A stretch of 64,000 bases of DNA from Gamsiella multidivaricata (lineage: Eukaryota; Mortierellomycota; Mortierellomycetes; Mortierellales; Mortierellaceae), in contig NW_026251727.1 in NCBI RefSeq assembly GCF_025024155.1, positions 62,001 to 126,000 on the forward strand, given 5' to 3'. The position numbers and the translations under genes were made by a program. Position 1 is the first letter of the stretch, and every line of letters begins with the position of its first letter. Positions 49,470 through 61,503 of the stretch are shown here, piece by piece. Below the pieces are notes generated by a model that did no database searches, had not been told where the DNA came from, and worked only from the letters and a program-made list of their open reading frames with translations.

Positions 49470-52314
49470 TTAGAATTCGCAGCCAAGGGACAAGACATTG
49501 AACATATTTGCTCCGCCTCCTGCTCCTCGACCGCCATTGCGACCTCCGCTACCACTGCCACCTCCACTGCGTTTCTTGGACGATCCAGACGACTTTTTGT
49601 GGATCCCTGCGGACTTGGCTACCTTCCATGACGTTCCCGAGGCCGAGGATGAGGACGACAAAGTCGGAGACCCAACAGGTAGTTGATTCACAGCTTCCAT
49701 ATCCGGTCCAAAGATCCCGAGCGACACGCGCTGATCCTGCTGCTGCTGTTGCTGATGTTGTTGTCCCTTCTTGCCCGGCGGAGCTCGAAACACGACTGCG
49801 ACGTCAATCTCTCCGGTATCGATGAAATCCTCCTCCACTGCAGCAAGGATCAGGTGGTACATCTGGACCGATTCCGGATACTGCATCCTCTGCTCCAACA
49901 AAGTCCCGCCACGAGCGAGTGCGAGAGTCTGCTGGAATAGAAGGCCGTCAAAGAGACTAGCCAGCGACGGAATCATATCCTCCAGGTACAACGCGTTCGC
50001 CAGTGAAGAGACTGCCCCAAGGGTATGCTGGTACTGTGCTGAGAGGTGAAGCGATCGCTTTGTCAAAGGTGGTGCTTCATCCAACGTTGATGACCCTGAG
50101 AGTGATATGGACTGAGAAGAGGCGATCGACGTTGGTGATTCCGTAACAGCTGCTAGTATTTGGTCGGGTATACTGCTGTTCTGATGCTGACTCTGCTCTT
50201 GTGTGCCCTGGCGACTACTGGATGTCGAGGGTATCGCTTCTGGGTGATATTTCTCTCTCAGGAAGAGGACAGTGGCCACAAATGCAATGACTTCAAAGTT
50301 TGCAACCGAGATGCTGGCCGATCGCGTCTTGGAGTGCGCGAGTGCGTTAATCAAGTACCTAAGTGTGGCTGCTAGAACCATATACGGCTGAGGAAGCGCA
50401 CGCACCTGAGCTGTGTCAGCTCCAAGGATGCCCAAGAACAGGCTAGTCCTGCTAGCCTCATCCAGAACATCCGCAACCTGCTCTGTTTCCTTCTCCAAGT
50501 TCATATCGATGCTCATCGTCTCGGATTTTCCCTGATCCTCCTGGTCGACGTGGTTGCTGTGTATATTCGGCTCGACTGGATCTACATCCATGACACTGAT
50601 ACGTCTCCCGGTTCTCTTGCTAGACTTTGCTCTGGCTGATTTCAAGACCTCGTCAAGTTCCAATCTGGATGCCGCCGTGACAATCTCAGCCGACAAGTGG
50701 CTCCCGCGTCTGACGTACTCGACGACATCCAACTCCGAGGACTCGTACTCTTCCTCGGGTTCCTGTGCGCTGTCGACCAACAGATTCCGTGCCAAAATGC
50801 CATATACCCACCGTCTCAGTTCCCTCGAAACTAGCCATGCGCTCTCCCGATCCATGTCCTCCAAGAAGGGTGTGCACCAAAACATCTTGTTGTAAATCAC
50901 ATCCATCAACTTGAACGAGAGCAGTCCAGTCCGGATGGCCTCCTTCATCTGGTGAAGACCAGCAGTGGCTGCTTTTGAAGGTGTCGCCGTGTTCAACAAA
51001 CCTACTACGGTGTTCGTGGAGGCCTCGCCTTGGGTAATAACCGAATATTGTTCCATAGATTCCTCGAGTGCGGAGCGCAGTTCCATTCGTTTGTCGTCCG
51101 TCTCCCCTACATAAAGCTTCTTTCGATCTTTCAGCAACCGCTCCATAACCTCGACCACTTGCTCAGCGCCTGTTGATCCTGTGACAACTGCATTAATGGC
51201 GTCATCTCCTGCTCCATATTGCTTCAAAAACGCTGCTGTGGCCTTGATCCTGGCAAAATTGGTATTAGGCACTGCCGACAATTTTTGACCCGTAAATGTT
51301 ACTAATGCCTTTGCAATCTGATCCTCAAACAAATCCGGTCGCAGGTAATCGTTTCCTGTCAGAGACGCAAAGAGTGGCAAGAACTGTGGTCGGATCCCGA
51401 GATGATCTGCAATGGTCGACTGAGAATAAACTGTGGCCGTTATCTGGGTGGACTGGGTCTTTGGATCGGTCGAGACAAAGAGACTGTCGAGAGGGATATA
51501 GCCTCCCTTTGCTGAGGATCCCGTGTTGTAGATAAAGTAATCTAGAAGAATCAATGACTCTTGTTAGATGTTTTTTTTCAACCATTCAATGACCAGACCA
51601 AGCTGCATACAACATAGCCCAATTACCAGAGTCCTTGCTGATAGCATATGCTTCCTTTACTTTCTCGTTCATGGACTTCTCCATGGCCAGATGAGCGACC
51701 AGTCCATCGGCTTCTCCGTCGCATACCATCAGGTCCACTCCTAAGGACCTCAATGTCTGTAGCGTGACCTCCATAACCAGTGGTGGGATCAGAAAATGAG
51801 GGCTGCTTCGACTACCGGCTCCGCCAGCCCCACCGGCTCCCTTGTCAAAAGCTTCCGCACCACCCAAGGTCCCCATAAGTATACTGCTATTGTTGCTGTT
51901 GGCCCTGTTATGACTCAATCCTAGATCATGATAGTGCTCTAGATCACCCATGACCCTGCTCATCTTGAAAATCTTTTCCGTGTCCCGGTTGAGCCGCGTC
52001 TGCAGCTTCTGGAGCGGCAAGTGGCCATCGAATAGGAACTGGAGGTGGAATCCACACGCCTTTAAGGCTGTGACGTGGGCGACCAGTAGATCGACAAAGG
52101 AAGCGTACTGTCCGCCCCAGATCCATTCAAGTTGACCGCAATAGAGGTGATGGATATAGGCGTTTCCGTCCAGAATAAAGTAGCGCTGGGCTTCGTCGTC
52201 CTGCTGCGCTGAGCTGTCATCGTTGATATTTGTTGATTGCGGGTGAGCGGTCCAGTTCTTTCGCTGTCCGAGTGCTTTCGACTTGAAATAGCTATAGAGG
52301 CCCAGAACGCCCAT
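49470..52314 (-). CDS. ASTE1: Asteroid/ASTE1-like XPG-domain protein
   Basis: Member of the FEN1/XPG-like nuclease superfamily; vertebrate ASTE1 is a structure-specific nuclease linked to DNA end processing. Two minus-strand exons: 52314-51627 and 51541-49470 (919 aa, phase closes with g/at giving the second Asp of DSDYF). The N-terminal XPG-N part opens with MGVLGLYSYFKS and has FILDGNAYIHHLY and QFLFDGHLP. The XPG-I part has DLMVCDGEADGLVAHLA and AISKDSDYFIYN, so the acidic active-site residues look intact. SLTGNDYLRPDLF resembles the asteroid helix-hairpin region. The rest (about 330-850) is helical and divergent with Ser-rich inserts. The tail is Gly/Ser/Lys-rich. Earlier ATGs upstream of 52314 are not supported. 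Confidence 0.87.
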
Positions 52315-52458
52315 GTCGTTGATAGAAGATAAAAAGGAAGAACCAGATGTGTTTTTGTCTTTTATTTTTTTGGACTGCAATAATTCCTTAAGGGGTACCC
52401 GATCAAGGTACACTAGGTCTATGGGCGCGAGAACCTGCAAAATACATCCAAGTGAGAA

Positions 52459-54799
52459 CTAATGTCCATGGCCATCATCCTGCTCACGCTGCTCTGGCGC
52501 TACCGTGATCATATCATCGATACGCAAGATCGACAACGCTGTCTCCGTTGCCGATCGCAGGGCACGGATCTTGGAAAGAGCAGGTTCAAGAACACCGGCA
52601 TGAACATTGTCACGGACCTCGCCCTTGATCAGATCAAGTCCGTACCACTTCAATCCCTGCTGCGATGGATCACACTGGGCATTGTTATGGAGAACACGGA
52701 GACTGGCCACCAAGTCCGTCGAGTCCTTGGCAGCATTGACAGCCAATGTCTTGGGAATCACCAGCAGTGCGTTAGCAAACTCCATAATGGCCAATTGCTC
52801 GCGAGAGCCCTATAAGTAGGAGTGACATGCGTATTGGATTAGTCAGGTTCACTTGGCGAGAGATCTTCATATAATCGGTCCTATCACGACGTCTTACCAA
52901 GGTAGTGGCAAAGTTTTCAAGATAGATGTTCAAGGCTGTCTCAACTGCTCCTCCTCCGGGCACGACGCTTCCACTCTCCAAGGTGCGCTTGACCACGCAC
53001 AATGCGTCGTGCAACGAACGCTCCATCTCATCCAGCATAAAATCGTTGGCTCCACGAAGAATGATTGACGAAGATGATTGAGCCTTTGTGCCCTTAATCA
53101 AAATACACTCATCATCCGAGATCCGCTCCTGTGCAACCTCTTCAGCATAACCCAGATATGATTCATCAAAGGTCTCTTCGCCCTCCAAGTTAGCCAATGT
53201 TGAGATCAATGTTGCTCCTGTGGACTTTGCGATCCTGCGAAGATCCTCCTTCTTACAGCGACGAACAGCTATAGCGCCAGCTTCCACAAACAACTTCAAG
53301 CACATATCATCGATTCCCTTGGTAGTCAAAATCACGTTGGCTCCAGTGGCGAGAATCTTTTGGATACGCTCGGTTGTAATGTCGCTCTCCCTAGCAGATG
53401 ATACGTTGAAAAAAAAAAAACCAAGCGTATTAGATACAGATAGCGACACCAGAATGCCCATGCTACTGGCGATGAAGTCTCAAACGCTTAAAGTCGCACC
53501 TTTTACGGATATCCTCCAGCTTGTCTGGATCGTCGACCATGATATGCACTCCCAAGTTCATGCGAACTTTCTGGAGGTTGATATCCAAGCATGCAATCTT
53601 GGCGTTGGTGATCCTGGTCTTCATGGCCTGACTAGCAACCGTGCAGTTGAGGGCGTATCCTTTAATCAACATGGACTCGGTGGCGCTGCGCCCGTGAGCC
53701 TTCAAGATGTTGACAGCTTTGACAGGGTATCTGTGTTCGCCACGGCTGTTGGTCGACTTGACTGCGAGCATAGCATCGACAGCCATGTTTGAGAAGAACT
53801 CATCATGCCTAGATACAGGGAGAAGGAAATGGTTAATCATGAATACAGGCTGTTTCTTACATGCCTTGAATCCTTGTCGATAACCTCCTTCTGCAGATAT
53901 GAATGTGCGCTCACTTACGATCCAATAATCTTGCTGGACATACTGGTCTTTGCAGCATTGACAAGGCACTCACGTCCGAGAGAATCGACCTTGATGGACA
54001 TTTGATCTGCAATGAACTTGCACGCCTCCTTCGATGCCAGCCTGTATCCAGTGATGATGGTTGTAGGGTGGATCTTGTTCTTCACCAGCTCGTTAGCCCT
54101 CTTCAGGAGCTCAGCTGCAATGATCACGACAGAGGTGGTTCCATCACCAACCTCCTTGTCCTGCTGTTGAGCTAACTCGACAAGGATCTTTCCTGCAGGA
54201 TGTTCGACCTCCAACATGTTGAGAATAGTAGCGCCGTCGTTGGTAATAGTAACATCCTATTGTGCAGAAAATACACAAAATACATTTAGATATTTCTCTC
54301 TCTTAATCCAAGCGTGCGACCCGCACTCAAAGACGACAGCAGCAGACTTACACCAATCTCGTTCACAATCATTTTATCAAGACCGACTGGCCCCAATGAG
54401 GATTTCACAATGTTGGCGATCGAAGCAGCGGCGAGGACTAAAACGAGTAGGGAGCTGGTTAGGTGTGACAAAATCTACAGCATCGCGACAAGCTGGTCCG
54501 TGTTCCTGAAAATTGATTCTTTGATAAACCATGTCCCCCATCTCAATCTGAGCGATGGACTCTAGTGATAGTTGGTTTCAACCCGCCTTTCCCTAGCCAA
54601 TAAACAGCCTTGCAATGTGTGCTGCCGGTTGTCATCACGCCTTCTGCTACACTCAAAAAGGCATCGCGTGTGTTCAGTGCAGGTTGCAGATCTGCCAGTG
54701 GTTTCCCATCAGATTCCTACCATTCTGATCTCTGACGTTCTGACCCGAGGTGCGATCGCCCCCGAGGAAAAGACTAGTGCTCTGCTGGGTTGTATACAT
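52459..54799 (-). CDS. TCP1: T-complex protein 1 subunit alpha (CCT1)
   Basis: Subunit of the cytosolic CCT/TRiC chaperonin that folds actin and tubulin. Six minus-strand exons: 54799-54721, 54437-54352, 54256-53919, 53808-53500, 53390-52898, 52809-52459 (551 aa, phases close). Recognised by [13 protein letters not shown] at the N-terminus, [28 protein letters not shown], the ATPase motif GDGTTSVV near 90, [48 protein letters not shown] and [21 protein letters not shown] plus a His/Gly-rich end matches the alpha subunit. A short intron with an A-run in + (about 53408-53420) lies between exons 4 and 5. The start sits 28 bp from a perfect inverted repeat in the promoter/leader. Confidence 0.97.
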
Positions 54800-54826
54800 G
54801 GTAGCGAGCGTTGACTGGAGAGATGA

Positions 54827-54890
54827 GGAACTTTGGAAGGAGTATAAGATGCAGCCATTTGCGCGCATCTTATACTCCTTCCAAAGTTCC
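54827..54890. repeat. Perfect 26-bp inverted repeat (12-nt spacer)
   Basis: Left arm 54827-54852 (begins GGAACTTTGGAAGG) and right arm 54865-54890 are exact reverse complements around AGCCATTTGCGC. Each arm contains a TATAAG/CTTATA core. It lies 28 bp upstream of the CCT1 ATG, so it is in the promoter or the 5' leader, and about 190 bp from the end of the TnpB-like relic. It could be a leader hairpin, a paired binding site or a transposon end. Confidence 0.9.
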
Positions 54891-55077
54891 ATTTCTCAAA
54901 TACGTCACAGTACGTAGCCGAACAAGAGTGCTGCATCTGGAGACATAAATATGTCCACTCCTTCCATGGATGAAGCTATTCGCTTATGTCCGCCAGCTCG
55001 CCCTTGTCCTTACCCCACCGCGCTGCTGCTGCTCCCGGTTTCTGTATGGGACCTTGCATTTTGCATTCAAGGATAGT

Positions 55078-55889
55078 CTAGCGTCCGTTCTCATCTACTG
55101 GCTGAAGATAGATCGGTCGCTGTTGATGGAGTAAATGGCCGCGAACGACGTTGCAATTGTTGTACCCTACCATAGTATCGCAGCGCATGTAAGTGCTACA
55201 GGCTGAGCAGTATAGTCTGAAAATGCTCGCAGGCTGGGTATTTTTCCAAAGAAAGGAAATAGCCCTCTATATATCACTAACAATCAAAAGAAAAAGTGGT
55301 ACTAGCCTAGCAAAGATGCTGTGCACTTACTTTCTATCCAGGGCCCACCCAGATCACGTCCTTGTTCACTTCATCCCAGTCGCATCCCTGACCATCTTGA
55401 GCAGACGGTTTGTAATAATCGCGTACTTTGCTCCCTGAGCCTTCCTGGCATCCCACTAGTGCTTTTTGACAATCATGTTATGGTTGTAAAAACTGTCGAG
55501 CTACTTCTTCGCGTTCTCAAGTTTGTCGCGTAATTCGCGAAGTTGGTATCGTCACCGCAAAGAGGTGGCAGCCTGCTCTCGATGTCGCTAGTGGATTCCG
55601 TTGCGCCGGGTGAAATTATTCGTCTGTACTCTCCAGCCAGTGCCGCCGGTACCTGAAGATTGGTTGGTAGACAGCCTTCTGCTTTACAGCCAGATCGTAA
55701 TAAATAGCGGGACCGGGGGGTTGGTTTAGTGTCATTGCAGGGTTCTTTCGTTGCGATACCGCCATCTCGATCCCGCAGAGCCTCCTTGGGTTCCTTGGGC
55801 AACAGCGCTCTTGCTTCGATTATGCATGCTTGGCCAAGATCGAAACCAAGGATCTTGTGACATCCTGCTGGATCCTGACAATGTTTCAA
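55078..55889 (-). pseudogene. Decayed TnpB/Fanzor-like (RuvC + zinc ribbon) gene
   Basis: Minus-strand remnant in three successive frames with stops between them. Frame 1 (55889-55473) has GFDLGQACIIEARALLP, a RuvC-I-like segment with the first catalytic Asp at 55840-55842, then SDIESRLPPLCG. Frame 2 (about 55520-55376) has FYNHNMIVKKH, a stop, and WDARKAQGAKYAI. Frame 3 (55218-55081) has RLYCSACSTYMRCDTMVGYN and GHLLHQQRPIYLQP. That last part fits the second CxxC of a zinc ribbon followed by RuvC-III, with the usual HRD changed to RCD but the Asp kept (55177-55179). The first CxxC reads YPAC and is broken. The order RuvC-I, helical, zinc ribbon, RuvC-III matches TnpB-derived proteins. The family call is from memory of fungal relatives and needs a search. 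Confidence 0.5.
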
Positions 55890-56341
55890 ACCTCGGTCAG
55901 ATATACTCTGGTTCGATATCGGGCAGCACTTTCTAATGCGTGGCCTCGACCATCATTCTTGTAGTTATTGCGCTGCTATGTCGCTAACGGTACTACAGAC
56001 AACTATAGTCCGACTCCAGCTCGATGTTCAGACAGTAGTCCTGTTGGTAGAAGAGTTATTGGACAAAGTTGCAAACAATCTCGAACCCTGTTAAGGTCAA
56101 TGTACCGCCATAATTGAGTACGTAGTCGAAGAGTTGCAGTTGTAATACATTGAATGGCTCCACGCTGGGAAAAACGCAGACTACTTATCTCAAAGGAGTA
56201 TCGGCGCCATTGAATGCAAGCAATGGGTAAGAAAATAAAGAAGCGATACAAGGCACGATGAAAACTTCGCTTTTATATGGCCTCTGACATCATTACTACT
56301 GAGTTTATTAGCCATCAAACCAAGTGCATATGAACGACCCA
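55890..56341. other. Region upstream of the TnpB-like relic
   Basis: A minus-strand frame of 82 codons (56251-56003) has a hydrophobic/basic composition and could be decayed N-terminal sequence of the same element, but I see no motif. It abuts the CUE1 stop at 56342. No other feature is seen. Confidence 0.3.
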
Positions 56342-57391
56342 TTAAGCGGACGCTTCAACTTCCTTTGCCTTAGCTTCGGCCTCCTTTTCTTTGCGCGCTT
56401 GCTGCTCCAAATATCGTCTATTTATGGTGACAAAAGCACAGTATCGGTCAGTAAGTGCGCCTCATTCTTCCAATACTTGACTTCGCCAATCGGTAGTGCA
56501 GCCAGGACGGCAATGCCATAGCACCGCACAAGAAAACAGTTCATGGTACTTACTTCCTGGCCTGCAAGACCATGAATTCCTTCCGACTTTTAAAAACCTC
56601 CTGTCGCTTCTCTGCATTGTCGCCCCAGACCTTGGACGGCTCCTCGGGCACTAAATCCTTCTCAACCGCCTCATGCAGCTTGAAGCGCTGAACCAGGTTG
56701 CCATTCACAGAGTGGCTCGTTCCCGAAGATGATCCCGCAGCTGCAGTAGACGGAGATGACGACGCTGCAGGCGGTGTTATAGGACGAGGAGCAGGAGGCT
56801 AGCAATAGAGAATAACAGATCATAGCATGCAAAAAGCAACACAGTTAGATTCGTCATGATCCTCCACTGCGTCTTGAAAAGTTATTTCAAGTCCATTGCG
56901 TATGGTTACCATTGGTAGGGTACCGTCCCTCAAGATGTTATCGCAGGTCTGTTCGACTGAGCCAGTCTTTTGCAGATCGTAGTGAATGGCAGCCGTAGGG
57001 ATATGGGGGAACATAGCCCTGACCGTGTCGACCTAGCAGACGCAGTTTAAATAGACCTCTTAGTAAAACGCTGCACTTCGAAGAACATACGGTCATCCTG
57101 TCAGACCACCGCTTTGACATAAAAAGAAGGATGAAGTCGCACCATCTCTGGATTAACCAGTCGTGCTTGTGGTCGAGTTGGAATCCTGCCCCTGTTTTGT
57201 CCTTGACGATTTGGCTGATGGCCATCCCCTGAGGCTACAGTGACAATAGAATCAAAAGTCAGCATCATAGTACTGTCCAATGCTTCGCCTCTTCCTTGCC
57301 GCAACTGAAGACTTGACTCAGTACCTGACAGCCAACGGAAGACCATAAAAATGATCACGATGACGATAGTGATGCTGACAAAGTCGGTCAT
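56342..57391 (-). CDS. CUE1: CUE1-like ER membrane ubiquitin-binding protein
   Basis: In yeast Cue1 anchors and activates the ubiquitin-conjugating enzyme Ubc7 at the ER for ER-associated degradation. Minus-strand exons: 57391-57325, 57234-57143, 57032-56910, 56798-56554, 56417-56342 (200 aa, phases close). One N-terminal transmembrane helix (VSITIVIVIIFMVFRWL) is followed by a basic linker. The CUE domain at about 50-92 has the MFPH variant of the MFP motif (VDTVRAMFPHIP) and the HYDLQKTGSVEQTCDNIL helix. A Pro/Ala/Ser linker precedes a C-terminal helix resembling the Ubc7-binding region (KRQEVFKSRKEFMVLQARK, then RYLEQQARKEKE). Domain order and length match Cue1. Confidence 0.85.
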
Positions 57392-58905
57392 ACTTGAGGG
57401 ATGTGGATGATTGCTGTATGAGTTGGAACCGAAGCTGAGCGATGGCTCTCTTGACCTTGGCGGTACAGTCACGGGACAAGGGAGTCGATCTGCCCAAAAC
57501 AGGAAAGGGGAGCAGGCGAACGAAACCATTGACGTGCTTCGCCGTTGCCACCGATTGCTTCCCAGTTGCCACAGTTCCGGTATTAACTAAAGTCAGCCAG
57601 CGCTATCGTTGACGGGAAAATGCTTCGTGTGGTATGTCCATGTAGAACTCTTTGCGAAGGGCAGGAATTGAGATACCATTTGCCATTTTGTGTACCCACT
57701 TGTCTGTTTCCCCGTTTATCGTTTGCGTCGCGTTGGAATTCAGCGCGTTTTAGGACCTGGCATCAAATAAGTATATAGTCGTAGCTGACCGAACTTGTGG
57801 CAAGCTCTGTGAATATCCGTAGCCCATGCAGGAGTTGACATGGACATGGAACATGAGTACATAAGCAGTGCACAGGAAATAGGGGCAGGACAAAAAAAGA
57901 CTCAGGCAGGTCAAATCTGTTGATGTGGAGTTCAGGGACAACTCCAAATCTGACTGTTTACTTTCCGCTTCATTGTTGATCTTCAAGCCCGCTCGGATCC
58001 ATCTCAATCCGCTACTGCTCTGGTATCTCTCGTTTACGTCAGAGCATGCGGAAATCTATCCCCAAGTCTCGCTCTTCAAACCACATCAGCATTCAGGGAC
58101 AGCCAGTTCTGAACCTGAACTTATCTGAGAAAAAACAAAAAAGAAGGATCGGAAAGAAGACCAAGTTGTGGACATTCAAAGGCGACGCGCGCATTGACAT
58201 CAATTCCTTGGGGACAGATAAGTAGTCGAGTTGAACAGGGGATAGACCGCTCACGGTATGCGGAGCTGCAACCGCGGTTACTCGCAGACTAAGGGCGGAG
58301 CGAGTGTCTAGGGCAGCGCTTGAGGAAAGAGGAGACAGGGATCATATCGATCCCCAAACATGTTGTATCATCGCAGAGTTTTCATTCTCCTTCAACTGTC
58401 CCATTCCGCTATTTTTGGTCAAAGCGCGCTTGCAGCTTTCTACTGTAGTTTTCTAGCTCTCTCCGCATTGCAGTACCGTGGGTTGCCTCCGTCCCCTGCA
58501 TTCTGGAAGCCTTGTTTTTTCAATGTCCGCCAGTCCGAACGACGTAACAGGCGACGCTTTCTGCGGCCTAAGGATGGTGGCCCTGCATCGCCATAGAAGT
58601 CAATTGACTGTGCGACACAAGCGTACACAAGGAAAGGTAGAAAGCATCCTTCCCAGACGCGGTATAAAAAAGACGGCTTTCACCCCCACATAGCTCAGCT
58701 TTTCCCCCCACTCCTCAGTGATCTACTCCTCACTTCTACTCCGCCTCCTTCTCTTACTTTTCTGTCCGCTTATCAGCCTTGCCGCAGGCGCCATCCAAAC
58801 CAGATATATAATCCAGCTCCACACTGTCCTCGAACAGCCCGTTATTCGCTTTGCACCCCTCTCTACTCCTCCGCAATTTACAACATCCCTAATACCAAGT
58901 CTACC
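57392..58905. other. Long intergenic region (1.5 kb)
   Basis: Divergent space between CUE1 (-) and the gene at 58906 (+). All open frames are short and lack recognisable domains. The right end has a TATA box (58663-58670) followed by a C/T-rich leader. No tRNA or repeat is recognised. Confidence 0.5.
58663..58670 (+). promoter_or_regulatory. TATA box candidate (TATAAAAA)
   Basis: TATAAAAA about 240 bp upstream of the ATG at 58906, followed by pyrimidine-rich sequence likely to contain the transcription start. It is a strong match, and the only one in this intergenic region that I would trust. Confidence 0.55.
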
Positions 58906-59997
58906 ATGTCCAAGAAGGAGCTCTGCGCCGCCCTGTGGGGTCAGATCGTCCAAGACGCAAAGGTTTTCGCACACCAGGTCCTCAGCAAAATCTCAAGCCA
59001 GCATTCAGGTACAAGACCTTGTCCCACATGCGCTTTTCAACGCACAAACCCTAAACTAGTACTACATGAGCCCTGCTTAACACTTTGCTCCTCCTTGTGC
59101 TTTGCTTCCATAGTACCGCCTGTATACCAGTACCAGCATCAATACCAACCCCAGCAGTACTATCAGCATCCCGATGTCAATGTTTCCTACACTAGCACAG
59201 TCTCCCTCGTCAACATCACCACAGCCTCTTCGACCTCCCTCATGAGCTCTCATTCAGGAACAGAACACTACAACATGATCCAGGACATGAATATGCAATA
59301 CGAGACCCTGTGGGAGGCCCAGCTTGCACTCGGCGAGATTCCCGGCATGTTCGAGGGAAATATTCTGCAGCCATGCGACGCCCCATGCTCATCCCAGCAG
59401 CCATCACAATCCTTTGAGTACCAGCAATACAGCTCATCTCGCTTTGCTTCCGCCTCTTCGTTCTCAACGAACAGTTTCGAAGAACACATCGAGCATCCTT
59501 TCGACCGCAGTGTCGACAATGTGGATGAGAAAGATGGACAAAGGGCATCACAACAGCGTTTCATGATTGAAGGAAATTGTTCATGGAGCTATTCACCACT
59601 ATCAGACGCGCCCAGTGCGTTCCAACAAGATGAAACAACACTCGAAATTGCATTCCCGCGACCAGATGGCGTGACCAAGAACGACCTTCGCCATGATCGC
59701 AAAGATAGCGGGGTCTTTGTCCACGATGACGATGAGGGCATTATTCTCCACGTCTCACCCAAGTCCACGAGGGCCATGTTTGAATTCGAGTCGGACCTTT
59801 GCGAATCCGAGGCAGAGGAAACGTACGACTACAGTCATGAGGAGGAAGTGGAGGAGGACAAGGTCAGCGGGAAGCGTATCCTTTCGTTAAGGGAGCAGGT
59901 TATGGGCGACGACTTGTTCCTCATGGAAAATGGATCGCTTCTACTCTCGCACTCGTCGCTGCTGGCTACTGTATCCTCGCTTTCTTTGCGAACCTAG
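58906..59997 (+). CDS. Low-complexity protein of unknown function
   Basis: Open frame of 363 aa, family not recognised. It begins MSKKELCAALWGQIVQDAK, a probable helix. Then comes Gln/Tyr-rich sequence (YQYQHQYQPQQYYQHPD), Ser/Thr-rich stretches, and an acidic C-terminal part (SDLCESEAEETYDYSHEEE) ending in a Leu/Ser-rich tail. A 105-nt segment, 59009-59113, has good splice signals (CAG/GTACAA ... CATAG) and no stop, so the spliced product would be 328 aa; the two forms cannot be told apart here. The upstream TATA box and C/T leader suggest a regulated gene. No transmembrane or catalytic motif is visible. Confidence 0.6.
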   Translation: MSKKELCAALWGQIVQDAKVFAHQVLSKISSQHSGTRPCPTCAFQRTNPKLVLHEPCLTLCSSLCFASIVPPVYQYQHQYQPQQYYQHPDVNVSYTSTVSLVNITTASSTSLMSSHSGTEHYNMIQDMNMQYETLWEAQLALGEIPGMFEGNILQPCDAPCSSQQPSQSFEYQQYSSSRFASASSFSTNSFEEHIEHPFDRSVDNVDEKDGQRASQQRFMIEGNCSWSYSPLSDAPSAFQQDETTLEIAFPRPDGVTKNDLRHDRKDSGVFVHDDDEGIILHVSPKSTRAMFEFESDLCESEAEETYDYSHEEEVEEDKVSGKRILSLREQVMGDDLFLMENGSLLLSHSSLLATVSSLSLRT

Positions 59998-61503
59998 ATG
60001 CGCCCGCTATTTTTTATCGCGTCGATGTATCCATAGCTGTAAAATAGTATTTCATTGGGCCCTTTCTGGGTTTGTGCTGGTTACAAACCCCTCCCTTTTG
60101 CATTAAAATAACATAGTAGTAATCTACAACCAAAAGCAACTCCGTTCCCTTATGTGAGCAACCAGTCGAATGCGTGTGATGCAAACCCTGATAGCGCGCC
60201 TAGTTCCCAATGCCCATTCGTGGGTAATATCCGCAATGGATTGTCGCCAATCGATACGTGTAGTCTACTGTGAGCTATCGACTATCGATTGGCTGAGTAT
60301 AGAAGAAAACGCGAAACCCTAATCGTGCTCTATGTGGAGATATGAACTGATTAGAAAAGCAGATAAGGAAGGTCCGTATGCGGGCTGGGGTTTCGACATG
60401 GCTCGATACTGGGGCTCTCTTGAGCGTTTCTCACTAAATACCACTTTTGGACACGAATACAGACGTATGTCTGGTAGTCTAGTTACACTCTGCATTGCTT
60501 TATCAGGGTTCAAGAGATTCTTTTAGCGTTTGGTATTAGATACTACTGCAGGTATACAATAATATCCAGAGAGTGCGGCACTGCGGAATAAAATAAAAAT
60601 TACAGGACAGAGTGTTTAAAAGCAACGGCATGTAAGATCAAAACCGTAGGGGAGTCGGCGAGCAATGAGGCGATGTGTTCTCTGGAGCTATGAATCATGG
60701 AGACCGCCGCTGCTGTACTGCATTTGAATTTTCCTCGATGTACAGTGGAGGCTCAAGGATCGCTTGGCTGTGTCACAAACGTTCTTAGTTTACAGCGGAA
60801 ATAGGGATTGTTTGTTTATAGTCGCATCTCGATTTGATAATCTGCTGCAGCCTTTGTGGTTTGGTGTCATTCCGGCCCTCATGGCCACAAGATAAGGAGC
60901 ATGGCGGGCTGGAAGTATTTTCTCGCCGGCACCGATTCGTTTTATTGCTCCTTGGATGGCGCCGAGGGACCGAGGTGCGGAGAACTGGATGCCCGCAAAA
61001 GCTCTGCATGCCCATTAGACATGTCGATTGGGAATTTTTACCGGCGCCCGCCCTGCGCGTCGCGTGGCAAAAAACCTTGGGTGAAACAGAACCTTCTTTC
61101 CACTGAGTGACAAATAAAACGTCTCTTCATATGAGCCATGCAGCAGAGCTATCGGAAATAAAAGCCCGAGCCGTGGCATGGACTGATAGCACAAACCGTG
61201 TTGACAATCCAATCCAATCCATCCGCCTATCTTGCTCAAGGACAATGGTGATGATAAACAGATCCAAATCTAGTTTCCGTGCGATGCTCGCGCCGTCCAT
61301 GCGGTTGTGAGAGATGCAGAAAAGGGGGAAAAAATGCGGGGTAAAGGTACACAACAGTCGTGGCCCTGAATCAAACTGACAAACGAAACGTAGCTTTATG
61401 TTGTTGTTTTTTCTTCCTCTTCTCTCGCTCGCCCTCACTCCCTGGACTTTTCTCCGCTGCTCCTGCCTCTGTCTTCGCCTCTGCCTCTGTTGGTTCTAAA
61501 GCC
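59998..61503. other. Long intergenic region (1.5 kb)
   Basis: No coding region is supported; frames in 60332-60526 and 60785-61110 are short and featureless. The right end is pyrimidine-rich (about 61405-61450), probably the leader of the gene at 61504. AATAAA-like sequence near 60590 may end a transcript. Confidence 0.5.

Noticed and set aside
53220..53792. 190-aa open frame on +
   Set aside because: Antisense of CCT1 exons 4 and 5.
56003..56251. 82-codon minus-strand frame next to the TnpB-like relic
   Set aside because: Possibly the relic's N-terminus, but no motif supports it, so it is not called as a gene.
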